The notes: generated by a model from the sequence alone, not told the origin. A DNA stretch of 14,923 nt from Oscillospiraceae bacterium (GCA_018110855.1 JAGBFZ010000418.1:1-14923), one strand, 5' to 3'. Positions 6,173-14,680 are shown, counted from the stretch's first letter. Program-made: numbers and translations.

Positions 6173-7012
6173 ATGTATAAAATTGTCAGAAAAAAAGCTT
6201 TAAATCCTACCGTTACTCTCATGGATATCGAAGCTCCCGCAGTTGCAAAAAAGGCAGAGCCCGGTCAGTTCATCATTCTGAGAACTGATGAAAACGGCGA
6301 AAGGATACCCCTGACCGTTGCTGATTTCGACAGGGAAAAGGGCACTGTTACCATTATCTTCCAGATCGTGGGCGCAACTACCGAAAAGCTGAATCACATG
6401 AACGAGGGCGATTATTTACAGGATTTTGCAGGCCCTCTCGGCAGAGCTACTCACACCGATGGACTGAAAAAGGTCGCAGTTGTGGGCGGCGGCGTTGGCT
6501 GCGCAATTGCATATCCCGTTGCAAAAAAGCTCCACAGCGTGGGCTGCGAGGTCCATTCCATCGTCGGCTTCAGAAGCAAGGATCTTGTTATCCTTGAGGA
6601 CGAGTTCAGAGCCTGCTCGGACAAGCTCTGCATGATGACTGATGACGGCTCCTACGGCACAAAGGGTCTTGTTACAAACGCTCTCAAGGAGCTTATCGAC
6701 AGCGGCGAGCAGTATGACGAGGTCATTGCAATAGGTCCCCTGATAATGATGAAGTTCGTTGCCGCTACTACTAAGGAATACGGCATCAAGACCGTTGTTT
6801 CCATGAATCCTATTATGATAGACGGCACGGGAATGTGCGGAGGCTGCCGTCTCACCGTCGGCGGCGAGACGAAGTTTGCCTGCGTTGACGGTCCCGAATT
6901 TGACGGACACCTTGTAGATTTCGACGAGGCTATGGGACGTTCCACTATGTACAAGCCTTTTGAAAGAAAGAAGCACGAGGAAACCTGCAGCTTATTCAAG
7001 GAGGTAAAGTGA
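6173..7012 (+). CDS. nfnA: NADH-dependent reduced ferredoxin:NADP+ oxidoreductase, small subunit
   Basis: Small subunit of the flavin-based electron-bifurcating enzyme that couples NADH and reduced ferredoxin oxidation to reduction of two NADP+; cytosolic. Seen in 279 residues: N-terminal FAD-binding barrel with PGQFIIL and ERIPLTVADF, an NAD-binding part with VAVVGGGVGCA, and a C-terminal [2Fe-2S] region CGGC...C with Cys222, Cys225 and Cys237. As I recall the Thermotoga structure, an Asp completes this cluster; Asp217 sits five residues before Cys222. Related proteins are dihydroorotate dehydrogenase electron-transfer subunits, but the NfnB partner one base downstream settles the assignment. 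ATG start with AAAGGAAAG upstream. Confidence 0.93.
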   Translation: MYKIVRKKALNPTVTLMDIEAPAVAKKAEPGQFIILRTDENGERIPLTVADFDREKGTVTIIFQIVGATTEKLNHMNEGDYLQDFAGPLGRATHTDGLKKVAVVGGGVGCAIAYPVAKKLHSVGCEVHSIVGFRSKDLVILEDEFRACSDKLCMMTDDGSYGTKGLVTNALKELIDSGEQYDEVIAIGPLIMMKFVAATTKEYGIKTVVSMNPIMIDGTGMCGGCRLTVGGETKFACVDGPEFDGHLVDFDEAMGRSTMYKPFERKKHEETCSLFKEVK

Positions 7013-7013
7013 A

Positions 7014-8399
7014 ATGCCTAATATGTCTCTTAAAAAGAACCCCATGCCCTCTCAGGAGCCTGAGGTAAGAAACAAGAATTTCCTTGAGGTAGCTCTCGGC
7101 TATACCGAGGAAATGGCAGTTGACGAGGCTCAGAGATGCCTTAACTGCAAGAATATGCCCTGTGTGAAGGGCTGCCCCGTTAATATCGACATTCCTGCAT
7201 TTATTAAGGAAATTGCAGATAAGAATTTCGAGGGTGCTTACGGAATAATTGCCAAGTCCAGCTCTCTTCCCGCTGTATGCGGACGTGTTTGTCCCCAGGA
7301 GACACAGTGCGAGGGTAAGTGCGTAAGAGGTATCAAGGGCGAGCCTGTGGGTATCGGCAGACTTGAGAGATTTGCAGCCGATTATCACAATGCAAACTTC
7401 AAGGGCGAGCCTGAGAAGCCTGCTTCAAACGGCAAAAAGGTGGCTGTTATCGGCGCAGGTCCTGCGGGTCTTACCTGTGCGGGAGACCTTGCAAAGAAGG
7501 GCTATGACGTTACCGTATTCGAGGCTCTTCATCTTGCGGGCGGCGTTCTGGTTTACGGAATCCCCGAGTTCAGACTTCCCAAGAGCATTGTTCAGCGTGA
7601 GATAGACGGTCTCAAGGCTATCGGCGTACATATCGAAACAAACGTTATTATCGGCAAGACCATTACCATTGACGAGCTTTTCGAGCAGGGCTTCAAGAGC
7701 GTATTTATCGGCTCGGGCGCAGGTCTGCCCAGATTTATGAATATCCCGGGCGAGAATCTCAAGGGTGTTTATTCCGCAAACGAGTTCCTCACAAGAGTAA
7801 ACCTTATGAAGGCATACAAAGAGGGCAGCGACACTCCCGTTAAGGAGAATAAGAAGGTCGCTGTTGTGGGCGGCGGAAACGTTGCTATGGACGCAGCTCG
7901 CTGTGCTTTGAGACTTGGTGCTGAGGAGGTTTACATCGTTTACCGCAGAGGCGAGGCTGAGCTTCCTGCAAGAGCGGAGGAGATCGAGCACGCTAAGGAG
8001 GAGGGTATTATCTTCAAGACCCTTACAAATCCTGTGGAGATCCTTGGCGACGAGAACAAGTTCGTAAGCGGTATCAAGTGCGTTTCCATGGAGCTTGGCG
8101 AACCTGACGAGTCGGGCAGACGCCGTCCCGTGGTAAAGGAAGGCTCCGAGCATGTTATTGACGTTGACTGCGTTGTAATGTCCATCGGAACATCTCCCAA
8201 TCCTCTTATCAGAAACACCACCGAGGGTCTTGAGACTAACAAGCACGGCTGTATCGTTGTTAAGGACGACAGCGGTCTTACCTCCCGTGAGGGAGTTTAT
8301 GCAGGCGGTGACGCTGTAACGGGCGCTGCTACCGTTATCCTTGCAATGGGTGCAGGCAAATCCGCTGCTGAGGCTATTGACGAATATCTTTCTAAGTAA
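7014..8399 (+). CDS. nfnB: NADH-dependent reduced ferredoxin:NADP+ oxidoreductase, large subunit
   Basis: Large subunit of NfnAB; carries the bifurcating FAD, two [4Fe-4S] clusters and the NADP site. Seen in 461 residues: ferredoxin-like cysteines 42, 45, 50 and 54 (CLNCKNMPCVKGC), a second set 89, 93, 99 and 103 (CGRVCPQETQCEGKC), FAD dinucleotide fold VIGAGPAG (145-152), a second nucleotide fold VAVVGGGNVAMDAAR (from 282), and a closing GGDAVTGAATVI. This is the glutamate synthase small-chain family; linkage to nfnA and the absence of a gltA large chain favour Nfn. The start has AAGGAGG (6998-7004) inside the end of nfnA and a one-base gap, so the two are translationally coupled. Confidence 0.93.
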   Translation: MPNMSLKKNPMPSQEPEVRNKNFLEVALGYTEEMAVDEAQRCLNCKNMPCVKGCPVNIDIPAFIKEIADKNFEGAYGIIAKSSSLPAVCGRVCPQETQCEGKCVRGIKGEPVGIGRLERFAADYHNANFKGEPEKPASNGKKVAVIGAGPAGLTCAGDLAKKGYDVTVFEALHLAGGVLVYGIPEFRLPKSIVQREIDGLKAIGVHIETNVIIGKTITIDELFEQGFKSVFIGSGAGLPRFMNIPGENLKGVYSANEFLTRVNLMKAYKEGSDTPVKENKKVAVVGGGNVAMDAARCALRLGAEEVYIVYRRGEAELPARAEEIEHAKEEGIIFKTLTNPVEILGDENKFVSGIKCVSMELGEPDESGRRRPVVKEGSEHVIDVDCVVMSIGTSPNPLIRNTTEGLETNKHGCIVVKDDSGLTSREGVYAGGDAVTGAATVILAMGAGKSAAEAIDEYLSK

Positions 8400-8411
8400 G
8401 ATAAACACTTT

Positions 8412-8445
8412 TTCACCGTACCCGTTTATGGGTGCGGTGAATTTG
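8412..8445 (+). terminator. Hairpin after nfnB
   Basis: TTCACCGTACCC (8412-8423), loop GTTTAT, GGGTGCGGTGAA (8430-8441): a 12-bp stem with one T-G pair, followed by only three T. The stem is strong but the tail is weak, so partial termination is likely. The right arm also holds GGTGA, the only ribosome-binding-like sequence for an ATG at 8447. Confidence 0.6.
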
Positions 8446-8446
8446 T

Positions 8447-9433
8447 ATGGGGTGGGGGACTGTGAAGAAAGTCCGAAAAGAAAAAATAAGCATTACCGAG
8501 ATACTTGCAGTCATTTATGTGGTTGCTGTGGTTATCATATATTTTCTTCCCGGTGTGTTGGGTCTGTATGATGTAATGGTTGGAAAAAAGGGGCTCGGAA
8601 ATACTATTTCCGCAATTCTGATCAGCTCATGTTCTGCTCTTTTTCTCTCTGTTCCTGTGCTGATTATCGGAATCGGTATTCTCAGGGGACTTATTAAGAA
8701 CAGGAAGGAAATGAAACGCTCTTTTTTGCCGATAATAGGAATAACCTTTCTTACACTCACAATTCCTGTCATACTATTCTGCGGTATCAACCGAACACGC
8801 TATGCAGAGCAGAAGTGTTTCTCAGATAATGACAGGGGTTTAGGGGATTTACTTATTTTGGCAGACTGTATTTCCGATTATTTCTCAGATGAATATGACG
8901 AATATATTGTTAATGATACTTGGCTGGACAGTCGGAAACATATTTCTTCGTCGGGCAGGGGCGGAAGCTCATATCATAAAGAATATATTTTATATGGCTG
9001 CAAAAACGGTGAAAAGCAGTTTTCTGCTCAGATCGGAAAAGAGGATTTTAATTCATTCCGTGATTCTCTTCCGAAAGGTTTTGATATTACGGTAACAGTC
9101 TATAAAAAATCGGGCTTTCTGCGAAGCGTTCAGCCGTCTGTGGATTTCGGCAGAGAGGAAAGCTATGAGCACTTTTTTGAAATATCCGCAGATGGTGATA
9201 AAATTATCCGTTCAGAAAATTTAAGCACTTATGAAATTGATAATCTTACATGGTGCGAATTTTATAATGGCGGAAGCATTCAGATCGAAAATTCTCTTTG
9301 CGGCATCAATGCGGAAAAATCCCTTGAATACCCTTATTCGATGATGGGTGATGAAATATGCCTTTTTGCGTGGGTGGACGGGGGATATAAGAGAGTGAGC
9401 AACATTATTTACAAGGAAGATATCAGCCAATGA
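8447..9433 (+). CDS. Unrecognised protein with three N-terminal membrane helices
   Basis: I do not recognise this gene. The 328-residue product has a basic N-terminus (KKVRKEK), three predicted membrane helices at about 19-41, 54-79 and 93-114, and a hydrophilic C-terminal domain of about 210 residues without a motif I can name (for example GFDITVTVYKKSG, LTWCEFYNGG). The topology suggests a membrane-anchored domain. ATG at 8447 has GGTGA six bases upstream inside a hairpin; GTG at 8462, just after GGGGTGGGGG, is a real alternative giving 323 residues. Base use is more AT-rich than in nfnB before it, especially near 8880-9300, which fits a fast-evolving or acquired gene. Its stop overlaps the next start as ATGA, so the two are translationally coupled. 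Confidence 0.75.
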   Translation: MGWGTVKKVRKEKISITEILAVIYVVAVVIIYFLPGVLGLYDVMVGKKGLGNTISAILISSCSALFLSVPVLIIGIGILRGLIKNRKEMKRSFLPIIGITFLTLTIPVILFCGINRTRYAEQKCFSDNDRGLGDLLILADCISDYFSDEYDEYIVNDTWLDSRKHISSSGRGGSSYHKEYILYGCKNGEKQFSAQIGKEDFNSFRDSLPKGFDITVTVYKKSGFLRSVQPSVDFGREESYEHFFEISADGDKIIRSENLSTYEIDNLTWCEFYNGGSIQIENSLCGINAEKSLEYPYSMMGDEICLFAWVDGGYKRVSNIIYKEDISQ

Positions 9434-10392
9434 AAAAATACATTATCAATTCAAACGACGCAGGGCAGAGGGTGGACAAATTCATACAGAAAGCCGCTCC
9501 GAAGCTGCCTCAGAGCGCAATGTACAAGGGCATCCGCACGAAAAATATCAAGCTCAACCGCAAGCGCTGCGAGATATCCACAAGGCTTTCCGAGGGAGAT
9601 GTGCTTGAGCTGTATCTGCCCGATGAATTTTTCGGGGAGGAAGCTGCTGAGGAAAAATATGAATTTCTCAAGGCTCCCAAGGATATTGACCTTATTTATG
9701 AGGACGAGAATATTATCCTTATTGACAAGAAAAACGGGCTTGTGGTGCATGAGGACAATGACGGCACGGTGGACACACTTGTAAACCGTATGCAGCATTA
9801 TCTGTACAGCAAGGGTGAGTATGACCCTGCGGATGAGAACAGCTTCACTCCGTCTCTCTGCAACAGGCTTGACAGGAACACGGGAGGAATAGTCATAGCC
9901 GCTAAAAATGCGGAATCCCTGCGGATACTTAATCAGAAAATAAAGGACAGGGAGCTTGAAAAGAAGTATCTGTGCATTGTAGTGGGGGTTCTGCCGAAAA
10001 AGTCGGATACAATGACTGCGTTTCTTTTCAAGGACAGCAAATCGAACACCGTTACCGTTTCGGACAAAAAGACTGACCGCAACAAGACCATTGTGACGAA
10101 ATACAAGGTGCTGAAAACTGACGGAAAGCTGAGCCTTGTGGAGGTGGAGCTGCTTACGGGGCGCACTCATCAGATAAGGGCACACATGGCGTATATCGGC
10201 TGTCCGCTTCTGGGGGACGGTAAATACGGCAGCAATAAGGTTAACAGGAGCTATGGAATAAAAACTCAGGCGCTTTATTCCTACAAGCTGAAATTTTCCT
10301 TTACCACCGATGGGGGAATACTTGAATACTTAAACGGCAGGGAATTTACCGTTCCCAAGGTATGGTTTGAGGATATGTTCCTTGAAAAATAA
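9430..10392 (+). CDS. RluA-family pseudouridine synthase with S4 domain
   Basis: Isomerises uridine to pseudouridine in RNA, most likely 23S rRNA as for RluC/RluD. Seen in 320 residues: an N-terminal S4-like RNA-binding part about 1-60 (QRVDKFIQKAAPKLP, KNIKLNRKR), the catalytic loop LCNRLDRNTGG with Asp148, YLCIVVGVLP, and GRTHQIRAHM (244-253) followed by PLLGDGKYG. Which rRNA site is modified cannot be told from sequence by eye. ATG at 9430 overlaps the previous stop by four bases, with AAGGAAG upstream. Confidence 0.93.
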   Translation: MKKYIINSNDAGQRVDKFIQKAAPKLPQSAMYKGIRTKNIKLNRKRCEISTRLSEGDVLELYLPDEFFGEEAAEEKYEFLKAPKDIDLIYEDENIILIDKKNGLVVHEDNDGTVDTLVNRMQHYLYSKGEYDPADENSFTPSLCNRLDRNTGGIVIAAKNAESLRILNQKIKDRELEKKYLCIVVGVLPKKSDTMTAFLFKDSKSNTVTVSDKKTDRNKTIVTKYKVLKTDGKLSLVEVELLTGRTHQIRAHMAYIGCPLLGDGKYGSNKVNRSYGIKTQALYSYKLKFSFTTDGGILEYLNGREFTVPKVWFEDMFLEK

Positions 10393-10411
10393 TATTAACA
10401 TACTATTCATG

Positions 10412-10494
10412 AAATGTTAGTTGTAATATTATTAAATTGAACGTATAATAAATGTTAGACTTCTAACTGATAGATGTCTAACATTTTTATTTTT
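10412..10494 (+). promoter_or_regulatory. Candidate MarR operator that doubles as a terminator hairpin
   Basis: Half-sites: AAATGTTAG (10412-10420) against the -35; AAATGTTAGAC (10450-10460) just after the -10; TCTAAC (10462-10467), forming GTTAGA-CT-TCTAAC with the previous one; and GTCTAACATTT (10476-10486). The 11-bp arms 10450-10460 and 10476-10486 are perfect inverted repeats, and the right arm runs into TTATTTTT, giving an intrinsic-terminator shape for RNA coming from the gene upstream. Confidence 0.65.
10421..10449 (+). promoter_or_regulatory. Promoter of the marR-ABC operon
   Basis: -35 TTGTAA (10421-10426), 17-bp spacer, -10 TATAAT (10444-10449). Predicted start near 10456-10457. 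ATGTTAG half-sites touch both ends of it. Confidence 0.8.
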
Positions 10495-10512
10495 CTGTAT
10501 GGAGGCGATAGT

Positions 10513-11049
10513 GTGAACGGCTCAGGGGAAGAATTTGATGAAAAGGAGGAGCATATCGGAAAATACATCAACCGCCTTTCAAAGGATATCCGCTACTCCA
10601 TAAACGGATATCTGCTTGAAAAGGGATACCCTATGACGGGGGAGCAGTGCAGGATACTTGGATTTATCAGGTTCTGCAATGACAACGGGAGCTGCGTTTA
10701 TCAGAAGGATATCGAAAACAGCTTCGGGATAAAGCGTTCCTCGGTGGCAAGTATCCTTTCCAATATGGAAAAGGGCGGATATATTATCCGTGAGGTGGAT
10801 AAAAATGACGCCCGTATAAAAAAAGTTATCCTTACCGAAAACGGTCAGAAATTACAGCGGGAAATAGGTCTTACTATTGATATGATAGAGAATATCATTA
10901 CCCGCAATATGTCGGATAAGGAGAAAAAGGAGCTTATCAGGCTCACACAGCTTGCTATTTCCAATATCGAAGCCTCGGGTCTTCTCGGGGACTGCTGCGG
11001 AAAGGGCAGGGAAAAATCTAAAGAAAAGGAGACTTCCGAACAATGCTGA
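10513..11049 (+). CDS. MarR-family transcriptional regulator
   Basis: Likely repressor of its own operon, which encodes an exporter. The start is GTG at 10513, seven bases after GGAGG (10501-10505); an upstream ATG at 10474 lies inside the operator and has no ribosome binding site. The product has 178 residues. Seen: helical dimerisation start (IGKYINRLSKDIRYSING), winged helix with MTGEQCRILGFI, YQKDIENSFGIKRSSVASIL (recognition helix region), wing VDKNDARIKKVILTENG, and C-terminal dimer helices. The tail is unusual: DCCGKGREKSKEKETSEQC, with Cys161, Cys162 and Cys178, which might sense oxidants or metal (inference only). It overlaps the next gene by seven bases. Confidence 0.9.
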   Translation: MNGSGEEFDEKEEHIGKYINRLSKDIRYSINGYLLEKGYPMTGEQCRILGFIRFCNDNGSCVYQKDIENSFGIKRSSVASILSNMEKGGYIIREVDKNDARIKKVILTENGQKLQREIGLTIDMIENIITRNMSDKEKKELIRLTQLAISNIEASGLLGDCCGKGREKSKEKETSEQC

Positions 11050-12773
11050 AAAAACTGCTGTCCTGCGTGGGAGAGTATAAAAAGTATGCGATACTTACTC
11101 CCGTTGTTATGCTGGGCGAGGTCATTATGGAGGTGCTTATCCCGCTGGTAATGGCTTTTATGGTGGATAAAGGAATTGGCGGCGGCGATATATCATACAC
11201 AGTGAAAATGGGTCTGCTGATGGCTGCTATGGCGATCTTTTCACTTCTCTGCGGCGCTCTTGGAGGAAAATTTGCGGCGATCGCAGGCATGGGATTTGCA
11301 AAGAATGTGAGAAAAAAGCTATTTGACAAGGTGCAGGACTTTTCCTTCTCAAACGTGGATAAATATTCCACTGCTTCTCTTGTAACAAGGCTTACCACCG
11401 ATGTTACAAACGTGCAGAACACATTCATGATGATAATCAGAATGGCTGTGCGTTCACCCTTCATGCTTATTTTTGCGCTTATTATGGCGATATCCATCAA
11501 TGCAAAGCTTGCAATGGTGTTCCTGATCGCTATACCCGTTCTGGGTGTTGCCATGGTTCTTATAACGACTACTGCGTTCCCCAGATTTGAGAAAATGCTC
11601 GCAAAATATGACGCACTCAACTCCCGTGTGCAGGAAAATCTTATCGGAATAAGAGTTGTCAAGGCGTTTGTAAGAGAGAAATTCGAGGGCGAAAAATTCG
11701 TTGCTTCGGCTGATGATGTCCGTGCTGCTCAGGTCAAGGCTGAAAAGGTGGTTATCCTCGGTCAGCCCCTTATGCAGATATCCATGTATGCCTGCATAGT
11801 TGCGGTCATCTACTTCGGCGGTAATATGGTCATCGGCGGAAGTATGCTTATCGGTCAGCTTTCGAGCTTCATCACATATATTACTCAGATACTTATGTCC
11901 CTGATGATGCTTTCCATGATATTTGTTATGACTACCATTTCAATGGCTTCCATGCACAGAATCGTTGAGATATTCGATGAGGTTCCCGATATCGCCGATG
12001 ATAACGCAGACCCCGCTCTTCTTCCCGAAGACGGAAGCATAGTATTTGATAATGTTTCATTCAGCTATTCAAATAATAAGGAAAATCTGAATCTCAGCAA
12101 TATCAATTTTAACATCAGATCGGGAGAGACCATCGGTGTTATTGGCAAAACGGGTTCGGCGAAATCCACTCTTGTTCAGCTTATCCCCAGACTTTACGAT
12201 GTTACGGACGGAAGGATCCTTGTGGGCGGTCACGATGTCAGGGATTATAAGATAGATAATCTCCGTAATGAAGTCGCAATGGTTCTTCAGAAAAACGTTC
12301 TTTTCTCGGGAACGATCAGGGATAATCTCCGCTGGGGAAATGAAAACGCAACGGATGAAGAGATAATCGAGGCTTGTAAGCAGGCGCAGGCGCACGACTT
12401 TGTAATGAGCTTTCCCGATGGATACGATACCGATCTGGGACAGGGCGGAGTTAATGTTTCGGGCGGTCAGAAGCAGAGACTTTGTATTGCAAGAGCGCTG
12501 CTCAAAAAGCCTAAGATCGTTATTCTCGACGACTCAACAAGTGCTGTGGATACAGCAACAGACGCAAAGATACGCCATGCCTTCAAGACAGAGCTTGCGG
12601 ACACCACTACAATTATCATTGCACAGCGTATTTCCTCGGTTGCCGAGGCGGACAGGATAATCGTTCTCGATGATGGAAAAATAGACGCCTTCGACACTCA
12701 TGAAAATCTGCTGAAATTCAATAAGATATACCTTGAGGTTTACAATTCTCAGAAGAAAGGAGCTGATGAATAA
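11043..12773 (+). CDS. ABC exporter half-transporter, degenerate ATPase subunit
   Basis: One half of a heterodimeric multidrug-type exporter in the cytoplasmic membrane; substrate unknown. Seen in 576 residues: a six-helix exporter membrane domain about 10-300, then an ATPase domain with Walker A GKTGSAKST (368-376), signature VSGGQ (472-476), Walker B IVILDDSTS and H-loop IAQRISS. Three positions are off consensus: Ala373 replaces the Walker A Gly, Asp497 replaces the catalytic Glu, and Gln528 replaces the switch His. This marks the subunit that supplies the weak site in asymmetric exporters (as in TM287/288, BmrCD, LmrCD). ATG start with AAGGAG (11026-11031); overlaps marR by seven bases and the next gene by one. 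Confidence 0.93.
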   Translation: MLKKLLSCVGEYKKYAILTPVVMLGEVIMEVLIPLVMAFMVDKGIGGGDISYTVKMGLLMAAMAIFSLLCGALGGKFAAIAGMGFAKNVRKKLFDKVQDFSFSNVDKYSTASLVTRLTTDVTNVQNTFMMIIRMAVRSPFMLIFALIMAISINAKLAMVFLIAIPVLGVAMVLITTTAFPRFEKMLAKYDALNSRVQENLIGIRVVKAFVREKFEGEKFVASADDVRAAQVKAEKVVILGQPLMQISMYACIVAVIYFGGNMVIGGSMLIGQLSSFITYITQILMSLMMLSMIFVMTTISMASMHRIVEIFDEVPDIADDNADPALLPEDGSIVFDNVSFSYSNNKENLNLSNINFNIRSGETIGVIGKTGSAKSTLVQLIPRLYDVTDGRILVGGHDVRDYKIDNLRNEVAMVLQKNVLFSGTIRDNLRWGNENATDEEIIEACKQAQAHDFVMSFPDGYDTDLGQGGVNVSGGQKQRLCIARALLKKPKIVILDDSTSAVDTATDAKIRHAFKTELADTTTIIIAQRISSVAEADRIIVLDDGKIDAFDTHENLLKFNKIYLEVYNSQKKGADE

Positions 12774-14680
12774 TGCCTCCACGCAAGCCTATTCCTTTTC
12801 AGAAGCCCAATAATCCTGCAGCGACATTTAAAAGAATTTTAAGCTATGCCTCGGAATATAAGGGACTTCTGGCGCTGGTAGTTGTATTTATCATTTTCAG
12901 TTCTCTTGCCAATATCATCGGCACATCCTTTTTGCAGGTAATTATTGATGATTATATTACGCCGATGATAGGCAATAAGGACGATATCCTGTTCGGTCAG
13001 TTCATAGCGACCCTTGCAAAGATGGGATCAGTGTATGCAGTGGGCGCACTCTGTACATTTGCATATGCAAGGATAATGCTCGCTGTTTCCACAAAGACGC
13101 TTTTCAATCTTAGAAAAGAGCTTTTCACCCACATGGAAACGCTCCCCATCAAATATTTTGACACTCACACCCACGGCGATGTTATGAGCCGATACACTAA
13201 CGATACCGACACTATCCGTGAGATGATGTCAAACTCCATTGCCAGCTTCATTTCATCAACTGTGACTGTTGTGGGCGTTTTTGTAATGATGGTATACTAC
13301 AGCTGGCAGCTCACTCTTATCGTTATCGCAATGCTTTTCCTGCTCCTGTTCATTACGGGAAAGATAGGCTCTCAGAGCGGAAAATTTTTCAAGGAGCAGC
13401 AGAAGGAGATAGGCGCTGTCAACGGGTATATTGAGGAAATGATCGACGGTCAGAAGGTAGTCAAGGTATTCGTTCATGAGAAGAAGTCCAAGGAGGAATT
13501 TGATAAGCTCAATTCCGCTCTCTGTGAGGCTTCCACCAAGGCAAACACCTTCGCAAATATCATGGGACCCGTTAACAATAACCTTGCCCACATTCAGTAT
13601 GCAATTCTTGCAGTTGCGGGAAGTATTTTTGCCATTATGGGAATTCATTCCTTCAGCGGAGCTATTACAGTGGGCACGGTCGTGGCATTTCTCCAGTTTT
13701 CGAGGAATTTCTCAATGCCTATAGCTCAGGTCGCACAGCAGTTTAACGCAGTGCTTTCCGCACTTGCAGGTGCAGAGCGCATATTCGGTCTTATTGATGA
13801 AAAATCCGAAACAGATGACGGCTATGTTACCCTTGTAAACGCAGAGATAAAGCCTGACGGAACAATAGTTGAAAGCGAAAAGCGTACCGGCGTCTGGGCA
13901 TGGAAGCACCCCCACAAGGCTGACGGCACTGTTACCTACACCAAGGTTGAGGGCAGAGTTGAATTTGATGATGTTACATTCGGCTATGAGGAGAACAAGA
14001 CTGTTTTAAACGGTGTGTCTCTTTATGCAAAGCCCGGGCAGAAGATAGCCTTTGTAGGCTCTACGGGTGCAGGCAAGACCACCATAACCAATCTGATAAA
14101 CAGATTTTATGATGTTCCCGACGGAAAGATACGCTATGACGGCATTAACATCAACAAGATCAAAAAGGACGATCTGAGACGTTCACTGTCAATGGTACTT
14201 CAGGACACTCATCTGTTTACGGGAACGGTGATGGATAATATCCGATACGGCAAGACCGATGCTACCGATGATGAAGTGATCGCTGCTGCGAAGCTGGCAA
14301 ATGCCGACAGCTTTATCAGACATCTTCCCGAGGGGTATAACACAATGCTCACATCGGACGGAGCAAATCTCTCGCAGGGACAGAGGCAGCTCCTTGCCAT
14401 TGCCCGTGCGGCGGTTGCCGATCCTCCTGTTCTGATACTTGACGAGGCGACCTCATCCATCGATACAAGAACGGAGGCTCTCATTGAAAAGGGCATGGAC
14501 AGCCTTATGAAGGGCAGAACGGTATTTGTTATCGCCCACAGGCTTTCTACGGTAAGAAACTCAGATGCAATTATGGTTCTCGAGCACGGCGAAATCATCG
14601 AGCGCGGAGACCATGACAAGCTGATTGCCGACAAGGGCAGATATTATCAGCTTTATACAGGTATGTTTGAGCTGAGCTGA
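12773..14680 (+). CDS. ABC exporter half-transporter, catalytic subunit
   Basis: Partner of the preceding subunit. Seen in 635 residues: six-helix membrane domain about 30-335, an extra segment of about 47 residues (344-390, containing GVWAWKHPHKADG) between membrane and ATPase domains, then Walker A GSTGAGKTT (429-437), signature LSQGQ (533-537), Walker B LILDEATSS with Glu558, and H-loop IAHRLST with His589. The canonical Walker motifs of this subunit with the VSGGQ of its partner would make the active site; its own non-standard LSQGQ faces the degenerate site. The extra segment is one I recall in many clostridial homologues. TAATG overlap with the previous stop, with AAAGGAG (12756-12762). 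Confidence 0.94.
   Translation: MPPRKPIPFQKPNNPAATFKRILSYASEYKGLLALVVVFIIFSSLANIIGTSFLQVIIDDYITPMIGNKDDILFGQFIATLAKMGSVYAVGALCTFAYARIMLAVSTKTLFNLRKELFTHMETLPIKYFDTHTHGDVMSRYTNDTDTIREMMSNSIASFISSTVTVVGVFVMMVYYSWQLTLIVIAMLFLLLFITGKIGSQSGKFFKEQQKEIGAVNGYIEEMIDGQKVVKVFVHEKKSKEEFDKLNSALCEASTKANTFANIMGPVNNNLAHIQYAILAVAGSIFAIMGIHSFSGAITVGTVVAFLQFSRNFSMPIAQVAQQFNAVLSALAGAERIFGLIDEKSETDDGYVTLVNAEIKPDGTIVESEKRTGVWAWKHPHKADGTVTYTKVEGRVEFDDVTFGYEENKTVLNGVSLYAKPGQKIAFVGSTGAGKTTITNLINRFYDVPDGKIRYDGININKIKKDDLRRSLSMVLQDTHLFTGTVMDNIRYGKTDATDDEVIAAAKLANADSFIRHLPEGYNTMLTSDGANLSQGQRQLLAIARAAVADPPVLILDEATSSIDTRTEALIEKGMDSLMKGRTVFVIAHRLSTVRNSDAIMVLEHGEIIERGDHDKLIADKGRYYQLYTGMFELS

Noticed and set aside
7425..8408. 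327-codon minus-strand open frame inside nfnB
   Set aside because: It is a codon-bias shadow of nfnB; the plus-strand product carries all expected cofactor motifs.
8412..8441. The hairpin after nfnB as part of a riboswitch or mobile repeat
   Set aside because: It is a single simple stem-loop right after a stop codon, with no further conserved structure; a weak terminator explains it.
9451..10185. 244-codon minus-strand open frame inside the pseudouridine synthase gene
   Set aside because: It is a shadow of the plus-strand gene, which has clear catalytic motifs; no domain or start signal.
10474..10512. ATG at 10474 as the start of the MarR regulator
   Set aside because: It lies in the operator repeat, has no ribosome binding site, and adds a hydrophobic stretch foreign to the family; GTG 10513 follows GGAGG at good spacing.
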